NCBI GenBank assembly: GCA_007128515.1
Contig: SKXI01000341.1
Span: forward strand, 1 to 7,601
Reading direction: 5' to 3'
DNA length: 7,601 nt
DNA from: Halococcaceae archaeon
GTDB taxonomy: Archaea > Halobacteriota > Halobacteria > Halobacteriales > Halalkalicoccaceae
Numbering within the stretch: the stretch's first letter is position 1; every line of letters starts with the position of its first letter. The position numbers and the translations under genes were made by a program. Below, piece by piece: positions 1 to 5,009 of the stretch. The notes below the pieces were generated by a model, which worked only from the letters and a program-made list of their open reading frames with translations, had not been told where the DNA came from and ran no database searches.

Positions 1-1
1 G

Positions 2-361
2 GTCGCCGAGTGGGTTCGCGAGGACCACGTACTGGTCGCGGCCGTCGGCGAGGAACTCGTCGGTGCGGTCCGTCTGACCGACCACGAGGGGTGGGATCGG
101 CCCGTGCTCACCCGGCTCGGCGTGGCGAGCGAGTGGAAACGGCAGGGGATCGGGACGCGGCTGATGGACGAGGCGGAGTCCCGGGCCCGCGAGGATGCCT
201 GGGACCGCATCCGGCTGACGGTCGCCCGAGGTCATCCGTACCTCGTCGAGTGGTACCGTGAGCGGGGCTACGAGGTCGTCGGGCTGTACGAACTGGACGA
301 CCGCCCGTACGACGAACACGTCATGGAGAAGGCGCTCGGAGGGTGTCCGGGAGAGTCGTGA
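2..361 (+). CDS. GNAT-family N-acetyltransferase, C-terminal part (5' end outside window)
   Basis: The reading frame is open from base 2 to the TGA at 359-361 and shows 119 residues; the start codon lies upstream of the window. Members of this fold transfer an acetyl group from acetyl-CoA to an amine on a small molecule or protein. The visible part has strand-rich sequence (DHVLVAAVGEELVGAVRL), then the acetyl-CoA pyrophosphate-binding motif A (KRQGIGT, visible residues 46-52) after LGVASEW. Motif B follows as HPYLVEWYRERGYEVVG, the usual 'FYxRxGF' position in this family. A GTG at 104 is in frame but would remove the strands before motif A, so it is not the true start. The substrate cannot be read from the sequence. 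It converges with the methyltransferase gene, 43 bases away, and no clear terminator is seen between them. Confidence 0.9.
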   Translation, partial: VAEWVREDHVLVAAVGEELVGAVRLTDHEGWDRPVLTRLGVASEWKRQGIGTRLMDEAESRAREDAWDRIRLTVARGHPYLVEWYRERGYEVVGLYELDDRPYDEHVMEKALGGCPGES

Positions 362-404
362 TCCGGGTCGGAAATCGAACCTGTCGAAGGCGAGTCGCGA
401 ACCC

Positions 405-956
405 TCATCCCGGTGGTTTGCGCGCCACCAGACGCACCGTCGTGTCCCCCTCGCCGATCTCGAACGGTTCCTCGTAGCGGACGACCCGCAGCGAGAGCGC
501 CCCCCGAAGGAGGTCGTTCGGCCCGAACCGGAAGCGGTGGTCGCCGTCGGGCGGCTGTACGTCGTGCTGGTAGAGGAGCGTCCCGCCCGGCACGAGTGCG
601 TGGACGAGCCGCGCGAGCGCGTTCAGGCCGTGGTAGTAGGCGACGGAGATCACGTCGTACGCCTCGGTCGGAAACCGGTGGGACTCGACGTCAGCCCGAA
701 CGAACTGGATCTCGAGATCCCGTTTTTCGGCACGCTCGCGGGCGATCTCCAGCGCCGCATCCGAGACGTCGATCGCCTCGACGGAAAACCCGCTCTCTGC
801 GAGCGCCAGTGCGTCCCGGCCGCCGCCGGTCGCGACGTCGAGTGCACGCCCGCCTGGCAGCCGGTCGCGATAGGCCTCGACCAGCGGCGTCGGCTCCGTC
901 GGGGGTTCGGAGTCGCTGTAGCGGTCGTTCCACCGCTCGCGTGGGTCGTCGGTCAT
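405..956 (-). CDS. Class I SAM-dependent methyltransferase, TehB-like
   Basis: This 183-residue protein starts at ATG 954-956. It has the Rossmann-type methyltransferase core. Motif I is DVATGGGRDALALAESG (residues 40-56), followed by VEAIDVS (59-65), whose acidic residue would contact the SAM ribose. RADVES (87-92) is the motif II region, DVISVAYYHG (101-110) the post-II strand, and LVPGGTLLYQ (121-130) the motif III strand. The pattern GGGRxALxLAxxGxxVxAxDxS is what TehB/tellurite-resistance-like methyltransferases carry, but annotated relatives act on varied small molecules, so tellurite or thiol substrates are only a guess. No membrane segment or signal peptide is seen, so it should be cytosolic. 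It is the last gene of a minus-strand run, 41 bases after the P-loop gene stop. No Shine-Dalgarno sequence or obvious TATA box lies in that gap, so co-transcription is possible but unproven. Confidence 0.9.
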   Translation of the reverse strand: MTDDPRERWNDRYSDSEPPTEPTPLVEAYRDRLPGGRALDVATGGGRDALALAESGFSVEAIDVSDAALEIARERAEKRDLEIQFVRADVESHRFPTEAYDVISVAYYHGLNALARLVHALVPGGTLLYQHDVQPPDGDHRFRFGPNDLLRGALSLRVVRYEEPFEIGEGDTTVRLVARKPPG

Positions 957-997
957 GGGAGTGAGAAGGAAACGAGAACGCCTGAGCCTTCGGTCGT

Positions 998-1735
998 CTA
1001 CCGGGACGGTCCCGACCGGGCGAGGACGTGGCCGGCGTGACAGCGGCAGTTACAGCGGTAGTAGCCCGCGTGGTGACCGCGCTCGCGGATCGTCGTGACG
1101 AGCCGCCGCCCCTCGTCGTCGGTCCCGACCTCGACGTCGAGCGTTCGGTCGATCCCGGCGTCGAGCGCCCCGAGCGCGGCCTCCCGATCGGCCGTCTCCT
1201 CGGCGAGTGCGTCGACCGCGAGCCGCTCGATCGTCCGGTCGGCGAGTCTCGGCCCCTCTCCACGGGCCATCGCCCTGGCGATCCCCGGCTCGGGCGGGAC
1301 GTACTCGGAGACCGGCGCGCCCTCGTGCTCGCGGAGGGGATCGATCTCCTCCTTCGAGAACCGGTTACCGACGATCGCGAGGTCGACGCCGGCACGCTCT
1401 GCGGCCCGCTCGTACGCGCCGATTTCGTCCAAGCCATCGGGTGTGACGACCAGAAACGCCGTCCCGACCCGACCCACGAGATCGGCTATCGCCGCGGGAC
1501 CGGCTTCCGCGTCCCGAACCGTCCAGGCCGAGACGGGATCGGTGTCGGGATCGCCGTCGTCGACGAGGTCAGCGGCCTCACCGGTCACCCGAACCCGAGC
1601 GTCTCCGCGCTCCGTGAGGCGGTCCGCGAACAGCGCCGCGAGGGTCGTCCGGCCCGCGCCGGGGTCGCCGACGAACGCCACCTCGACCGCCGCGTCCGGT
1701 AGGGCCGTCGGGCTCGCCTGCGAGCGGACGCTCAC
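998..1735 (-). CDS. P-loop NTPase-like protein with variant Walker A and Cys/His-rich C-terminal tail
   Basis: The protein has 245 residues. An N-terminal strand leads into a P-loop, VAFVGDPGAGRTTLAALFADRL. The Walker A position that is normally Lys is Arg29 (codon CGG), so nucleotide binding or hydrolysis may be altered. TAFLVVTPDG (92-101) and LAIVGNRFS (119-127) match the later strands of MinD/CooC-type ATPases, where a 'VxNRF' segment follows the Walker B strand. The last part, GHHAGYYRCNCRCHAGH (220-236), has four His and three Cys and looks like a metal-binding tail. I do not recognise the exact family. A CooC-like metal-insertion or regulatory ATPase is the best analogy and is inference. 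The GTG start at 1733-1735 overlaps the previous gene's stop by four bases and has a GGGAGG Shine-Dalgarno eight bases upstream. This suggests translation coupled to the membrane protein. Confidence 0.78.
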   Translation of the reverse strand: MSVRSQASPTALPDAAVEVAFVGDPGAGRTTLAALFADRLTERGDARVRVTGEAADLVDDGDPDTDPVSAWTVRDAEAGPAAIADLVGRVGTAFLVVTPDGLDEIGAYERAAERAGVDLAIVGNRFSKEEIDPLREHEGAPVSEYVPPEPGIARAMARGEGPRLADRTIERLAVDALAEETADREAALGALDAGIDRTLDVEVGTDDEGRRLVTTIRERGHHAGYYRCNCRCHAGHVLARSGPSR

Positions 1736-2058
1736 CGGCCTCGCCTCCCGGAGCCGTCCGCGGCGACCGCACGGCCCGCATCACGGGTCGCCCCCGGTCG
1801 CGGCGTCGTGGTGGCTACCGTCACCCTCTGGCCGTCGTCGGCGAGTCGTCTTCCGAGTCCGATCAACCACGTGAAGCAGACCACGGCGCTCGCGACCGTT
1901 CCGACGACCGCGAGTAACGCCTGCCAGATCGGTGAGGGGGCGATCGCGAGGGCGAGACCGACGCCGAGACACGCCCCGAGGAACAGCGCCTTGACCGCGA
2001 ACTGAAACCGGTCGACGACCACGAGCGTCGTCCGGTCCCGTGAACCCGATACCTTCAT
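1732..2058 (-). CDS. Small two-helix membrane protein, function unknown
   Basis: This 108-residue protein has ATG at 2056-2058. The frame continues upstream to about 2298, but that extension runs through the divergent promoter region. A TATA-like box at 2084-2091 sits at leaderless spacing from this ATG, so the short form is chosen. Residues 1-19 are basic or mixed (MKVSGSRDRT and VVVDRF). Two hydrophobic stretches at about 20-40 (FQFAVKALFLGACLGVGLALA) and 44-67 (IWQALLAVVGTVASAVVCFTW) should be transmembrane helices joined by a tight APSP turn. A polar Arg/Ala/Gly-rich tail of about 40 residues follows. No known domain is recognised. Its stop overlaps the GTG of the P-loop gene, so the two proteins probably act together, perhaps with this one as a membrane anchor; that role is inferred from position only. 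Confidence 0.68.
   Translation of the reverse strand: MKVSGSRDRTTLVVVDRFQFAVKALFLGACLGVGLALAIAPSPIWQALLAVVGTVASAVVCFTWLIGLGRRLADDGQRVTVATTTPRPGATRDAGRAVAADGSGRRGR
1744..1749 (-). promoter_or_regulatory. Shine-Dalgarno sequence for the P-loop gene
   Basis: On the minus strand the sequence is GGGAGG, complementary to the conserved CCUCC end of archaeal 16S rRNA. It lies eight bases before the GTG at 1733-1735 and inside the end of the membrane-protein gene. Shine-Dalgarno sites are uncommon for leading genes in haloarchaea but usual for internal operon genes, so it supports both the GTG start and co-translation of the pair. Confidence 0.6.
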
Positions 2059-2081
2059 ACTGATATGATAAAAGTACACGA

Positions 2082-2116
2082 CTCTAATAAGAGTTACTAG
2101 TAATTGGGGTCCAATT
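2082..2116. repeat. Cluster of three adjoining short palindromes (candidate operators)
   Basis: Three inverted repeats lie end to end. They are CTCT-AATA-AGAG (2082-2093), the perfect 10-base palindrome TTACTAGTAA (2094-2103), and AATTGG-GGT-CCAATT (2102-2116, six-base arms). They cover and extend upstream from the TATA-like box of the leftward operon, where the TFB recognition element would sit. Palindromes of this size are typical dimeric-regulator targets, and the regulator gene starts 177 bases away. Which of them, if any, is bound is inference. Confidence 0.4.
2084..2091 (-). promoter_or_regulatory. TATA-like box for the membrane-protein/P-loop operon
   Basis: On the minus strand the sequence reads CTTATTAG and spans 26-33 bases upstream of the ATG at 2058. 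That is the distance expected for a haloarchaeal leaderless transcript. The box sits inside a small inverted repeat (CTCT-AATA-AGAG, 2082-2093), with two more palindromes directly upstream, so factor binding here could affect TBP/TFB access. Confidence 0.5.
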
Positions 2117-2257
2117 GCTACCGGCGGCTCATAGGGATCAACAAGACAATCCATAGTTTTTGCTTCAATAGTCTTCAGACGTTGATACATTCGCCGTGAT
2201 GAATACAGCGCGCGTATCCAGCGTGTGGTGAGGGCGCTCCAGTTGACGTATTGACCT
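2117..2257. other. Middle of the divergent intergenic region, no gene seen
   Basis: This part lies between the palindrome cluster and the regulator promoter and is less GC-rich than the flanking genes. A minus-strand frame stays open through it, joined to the membrane-protein gene. Its translation has no hydrophobic pattern or motif I recognise, and it runs against the regulator promoter. I see no RNA gene and no clear hairpin. Confidence 0.45.
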
Positions 2258-2269
2258 AGAGTTAATAAC
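2258..2269 (+). promoter_or_regulatory. TATA-like box and overlapping candidate operator for the FilR1-type regulator
   Basis: GTTAATAAC (2261-2269) is itself an inverted repeat (GTTA-A-TAAC). Its TTAATAAC core lies 24-31 bases before the ATG at 2293, as expected for a leaderless promoter. The longer string AGAGTTAATA (2258-2267) matches AGAGTTACTA at 2090-2099 in nine of ten positions, and that copy lies at the opposite promoter. A site shared by both promoters and overlapping this TATA box would fit autoregulation. Confidence 0.5.
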
Positions 2270-2292
2270 GAGATCTCCGTATCCGACACGCC

Positions 2293-3372
2293 ATGCATGA
2301 AGCCACTCGCGCGGGTAAACCGCCACTCATCCCGTTCATCAAGCAGTTCGCGATATTGGAGGCTCTTCGAGACGGATCCAACACCGGTGATCGATTAGAA
2401 AACAGTCTCGATCTGTCGACGGCGACGATCTATCGGCGCACCGGCCGGCTCACGGAACTGGGCTTGGTAGAGGAGTCCGACAGGGTGTTCTCGCTGACGA
2501 CGTTCGGCGAGGTGATCACGTCGGAGCTTACCGCCTTTCGGACGGGTGTCGGACGCCTCGAGGACGACAGTGGCACGACCCCTGCCCAACTCGTCGACCT
2601 GCTCCGGTATGGCCCACTGCTCGACGCGCTCGATGAGGATTCGCTCGACCGACGGGCGATCGAAGACCACCTCGGCATCTCCCGATCCACCAGCCACCGG
2701 TTCACGCGGGCGCTGGCCGATTCCGGGCTCATCCGCAAGTCAGCTGGCCGGTACTCGCTCACCGGGCGGGGTGAGAGTATCAGGGAGACGATTTGCACCT
2801 TCGAAAACAACTCGCGGACAGCCCTCGACCTGGCACCGATCCTCGAGGCGCTCTCGGACACCTATCCCGGATTCGACATCGAGCGCTTCTCTGATGCAAC
2901 CGTGACGAGTGCTGAGCACGGCGATCCGTACTCGCCGATGACGCGGTTCATCTCGCTCCTGAACGAGACAGAGACGCTTCGTGGGCTCGATACGTTCTCG
3001 ATCGCGCCGGGCTATATGGAGGAGTACCAACAGCATATCCTCGACGGAATGCAAACCGAGGTCATCGATGTGCCGGAGGCCAGCGCAGACGTGATGGAGA
3101 ACTACCCGGAGCTGTGTGTGGAAGTGTGCGTAAGCGACAACTTCGAGCTCCGGCTTCACAACGACCTCCCATTCGGGCTCGTGATTCTCGACGACGTTGT
3201 CGGCGTCGGCGTTCGTCGCGATAGCGATCGGACAGTCCGGACGTTCGTCGACACCGACGCCCCCGATGTCTGGGCTTGGGCCGATGGGCTGTACGAGTCC
3301 TACAAGGAGGAGGCACCCCGGGTAGAACAGTTCACGAAAACGGGACTTCGGGAAGCGATGGCCAGCTTGTAG
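2293..3372 (+). CDS. Transcriptional regulator with two winged-helix segments and a FilR1-like (DUF1724) domain
   Basis: The protein has 359 residues. ATG 2293 is the first start after an in-frame TAA at 2266-2268. Residues about 15-80 form a winged helix (FAILEALRDGSN, then LSTATIYRRTGRLTELGLVEE and a wing RVFSLTTFGEVI). A second one lies at about 100-165 (LLRYGPLLDALDED, LGISRSTSHRFTRALADSGLI, wing GRYSLTGRGESI). From about 175 the sequence follows the domain named after the methanogenesis regulator FilR1 and common in haloarchaeal regulators: DLAPILEALSDTYP, ERFSDATVTSAEHGDPYSPMTRF, and late strands FELRLHNDLPFGLVILDD and VGVGVRR. It should be a cytosolic DNA-binding protein; the ligand, if any, is unknown. 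Its length, with a duplicated DNA-binding segment, exceeds the single-wing form (about 260 residues from memory). It faces away from the membrane-protein/P-loop operon and may control it. Confidence 0.88.
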   Translation: MHEATRAGKPPLIPFIKQFAILEALRDGSNTGDRLENSLDLSTATIYRRTGRLTELGLVEESDRVFSLTTFGEVITSELTAFRTGVGRLEDDSGTTPAQLVDLLRYGPLLDALDEDSLDRRAIEDHLGISRSTSHRFTRALADSGLIRKSAGRYSLTGRGESIRETICTFENNSRTALDLAPILEALSDTYPGFDIERFSDATVTSAEHGDPYSPMTRFISLLNETETLRGLDTFSIAPGYMEEYQQHILDGMQTEVIDVPEASADVMENYPELCVEVCVSDNFELRLHNDLPFGLVILDDVVGVGVRRDSDRTVRTFVDTDAPDVWAWADGLYESYKEEAPRVEQFTKTGLREAMASL

Positions 3373-3519
3373 AGGGTCGATGTCTGACCACCAACCACGC
3401 CCCACTGGCAGCGTGTCATCCCCCGACCGTCGATCGCAATCAAGACCGGGGAGCTACGAACCTCCCGATGAGGGGTACCTCCGGGGTCCCAGATACGTAT
3501 CAAGAGGGCGGCTCAAACA
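3373..3519. other. Convergent intergenic region with GC-rich hairpins (possible terminators)
   Basis: The regulator and cupin genes converge here. Two short hairpins can be drawn: GGGAG (3449-3453) with CTCCC (3462-3466), and GAGG (3470-3473) with CCTC (3478-3481) around a GGTA loop. Neither is followed by a strong T-run on either strand, so they are weak candidates for termination. No gene is supported. Confidence 0.3.
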
Positions 3520-4122
3520 CTACTCGCTCAGTTCGTATCGTTCAAGGATCTCGTCTCTCCGTTCGTGGTACTGGGTTACCCCAAACTCCCGGTCGAGCGC
3601 TGCCAGCTGCTCGGCGTACGCTTGCTCGGTGAATCCCGATCCGGGTCGGTTTAGCTCCTCACGGAGGGCGAAGAACGCCTCGAGGTATTCGTCGAAATTC
3701 TGATTCAAAAACATATCGAGGAAACATACTGGCTCGTCCGTCGCGTTCCAGAACGAGTGGACCCGACCGCGCGGGCGCCAATGGAAGCCGCCTTTTGGGA
3801 CCTCACACACCTCGTCCTCGACCATGACGCTGAGGGTCCCTTTGAGCACGAAGGCGAGTTCGTCGAGATGGTCGTGTTCGTGTGGGGAGGGCCCCAGCGT
3901 CTTTGGCGCGAGTGCGGTCTCCACGCAGGTATACTGATTCGCGGTCTGTGAACTCGGGACTCGAATCCGGATATCGACACCCCGGGGTCCCGCTCGTAGA
4001 GGGTCCCTCGGCGACTTCGAAAACGGTCGGAACAGCGCTTCGTCGAACGAGGTCGTTTCGACGTTCTCACATTCAGGGAGCGGTACCACCGCATCTTCAT
4101 TCGACTCCTGTCCGGTAGTCAT
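3520..4122 (-). CDS. Single-domain cupin protein, probable metal-binding
   Basis: The protein has 200 residues with ATG at 4120-4122. The first cupin motif is PHEHDHLDELAFVLKG (80-95), giving His81-x-His83-x4-Glu88-x6-Gly95. The second is PRGRVHSFWN (117-126), the Pro-x-Gly-x2-His-x3-Asn form with His122. These give the usual two-His, one-Glu plus His metal site for Fe, Mn, Ni or Zn; His85 is an extra nearby histidine. Upstream, GVDIRIRVPSS and YTCVETALAPKTLGPSP form early barrel strands. After the barrel, about 65 residues are helical and charged (FDEYLEAFFALREELNR, then LAALDREFG and ERRDEILERYELSE). Related proteins include dioxygenases, isomerases and sensor proteins, so the reaction is not predictable. 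No signal peptide is seen. It is transcribed away from the SRPBCC gene and has its own TATA-like box. Confidence 0.87.
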   Translation of the reverse strand: MTTGQESNEDAVVPLPECENVETTSFDEALFRPFSKSPRDPLRAGPRGVDIRIRVPSSQTANQYTCVETALAPKTLGPSPHEHDHLDELAFVLKGTLSVMVEDEVCEVPKGGFHWRPRGRVHSFWNATDEPVCFLDMFLNQNFDEYLEAFFALREELNRPGSGFTEQAYAEQLAALDREFGVTQYHERRDEILERYELSE

Positions 4123-4374
4123 TGGAATGATCCGATAAAACGAACGTATCTGTCGATATTATACTCATTCAATGCGAAATTCGTACTGCGTGACACAGCT
4201 GAAGAGATATATCACGACTTGGCGGGTGACCCCTGACCACAATTTAGCAGCACACCTCAGGAGATAGATTCTCTGAATGAAGTACATAGTTTCTGACGGC
4301 GATTCGGTACCACCCAGTCCACTTGCTGCATACACAGCGCGCATCTCGTACGGAGACACTTCCGGAAATAGCGT
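4123..4374. other. Intergenic region between the cupin and SRPBCC genes, no gene seen
   Basis: Both neighbours are on the minus strand. The left end carries the cupin promoter. Near 4261 a weak imperfect hairpin, GAGA-TAGAT-TCTC, lies about 100 bases past the SRPBCC stop and could help end that transcript. A minus-strand frame at 4165-4359 is open, but its translation shows no domain, so I do not call it a gene. Base composition is much less GC-rich than in the window's outer genes. Confidence 0.4.
4155..4163 (-). promoter_or_regulatory. TATA-like box for the cupin gene
   Basis: The minus strand reads TATAATATC, 33-41 bases before the ATG at 4122. This would place the transcription start roughly ten bases before the ATG and give a very short leader. 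It is the best TATA match upstream of this gene. Confidence 0.4.
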
Positions 4375-4821
4375 TCAAAATTCCTGTTCGACGATTTGCT
4401 TCAGATTCTCGCCTTCCTCGTTCATATGTTTTCGAACCGCGTCGAACTCCTCCCGATTCAGTCGCTTTCCGATCGGACCGGTACGTACTTTGATTCGCTG
4501 AGTGACCCGGCACCCCCCGTCTTCCGGCTCGACGGTAAAGCTGATGTGGGGAAGGAAGAACCCGATGAGTCGGCCTGACGGTTTGAACTCGATGTATCTG
4601 TTCGGCTCTACGGTAGTGTATCGGATAGTTCGTTTCTGTAAGTCTCCACCGATCCACTCTTCGAAGTAGGCCTCGTTCCCTGCTTTCAATCCCTCACCTG
4701 TGACCCACCGAAACGTAACGTGATCCGGATGCCACTCTTCGTAACGACCCTCTATCTCCTCAAAAAATCGGAAGACTGTGTCGGGCGGTTCGTCAATCTC
4801 TGTGCTTGCTTCGAGAAGCAT
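4375..4821 (-). CDS. SRPBCC-fold protein, similar to phloretin/DAPG hydrolase family
   Basis: The protein has 148 residues when started at ATG 4819-4821 (MLLEASTEIDEPPDTVFRFF, the usual first strand and helix of this fold). An upstream in-frame start at 4881 adds 20 residues that do not fit the fold. The order is: strand 1 and helix; RYEEWHPDHVTFRWVTGEG (26-44); AYFEEWIGGDLQKRTIRYT (51-69); FLPHISFTVEPEDGGCRVTQRI (89-110); and a long C-terminal helix with FDAVRKHMNEEGENLKQIV (126-144). The 'YxxWHPxxHV' segment recalls DAPG hydrolase PhlG and phloretin hydrolase, zinc enzymes that cleave C-C bonds in acylphloroglucinols. Possible ligands are His31/His34, Glu54/Glu55, His92 and His132, in that order. 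The protein is much shorter than PhlG (about 290 residues from memory). It could equally be a lipid or polyketide-binding SRPBCC protein. No operon partner is evident. Confidence 0.75.
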   Translation of the reverse strand: MLLEASTEIDEPPDTVFRFFEEIEGRYEEWHPDHVTFRWVTGEGLKAGNEAYFEEWIGGDLQKRTIRYTTVEPNRYIEFKPSGRLIGFFLPHISFTVEPEDGGCRVTQRIKVRTGPIGKRLNREEFDAVRKHMNEEGENLKQIVEQEF

Positions 4822-4970
4822 CCTATGGCCCCTGTGTACAAATAGAGAAAATGATACGTGAAATACTCCTATGACGCTCATCTGTCATTCGCGTTGGCTA
4901 CAAGGCCATATAGTCTGCTGTATCCATCCTCTACATCTCGCACGGCGATTCCAACACCTCCACTATCTAT

Positions 4971-5009
4971 TATATTAAAACTATGAGAATCTATGCTGAT
5001 CCCTATCAG
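4971..5009 (-). terminator. Possible terminator after the CobW-family gene
   Basis: A small perfect stem, CTGAT-CCCT-ATCAG (4996-5009), overlaps the CobW stop codon. On the minus strand it is followed by a T/A-rich run that includes TTTTAATATA (4971-4980). Archaeal termination relies mostly on T-rich stretches, so the run matters more than the hairpin. The five-base stem could be chance. Confidence 0.35.

Noticed and set aside
258..1040. Plus-strand open frame of 260 codons spanning the GNAT end and the methyltransferase
   Set aside because: It overlaps two genes with clear family motifs, and its translation is Arg/Pro-rich without a domain.
2059..2298. N-terminal extension of the small membrane protein by up to 80 residues
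   Set aside because: It would overlap the regulator's start and cross both candidate promoters. The ATG at 2058 has a well-placed TATA-like box, and the extension shows no motif.
4165..4359. 64-codon minus-strand frame between the cupin and SRPBCC genes
   Set aside because: There is no recognisable domain and no membrane or motif pattern beyond chance; its start codon is unsupported.
4822..4881. 20-residue N-terminal extension of the SRPBCC protein
   Set aside because: The fold begins naturally at MLLEASTEID, and the extra residues do not match the family start. A short secretion-like look (VFHVSFSLFV) was considered but is too weak.
2131..5006. ATAGGGATCA at 2131-2140 and its inverse at 4997-5006, near both ends of the low-GC block, as possible element ends
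   Set aside because: A 10-base match is expected many times by chance in 7.6 kb, similarity stops outside it, and no recombinase or transposase gene lies between.
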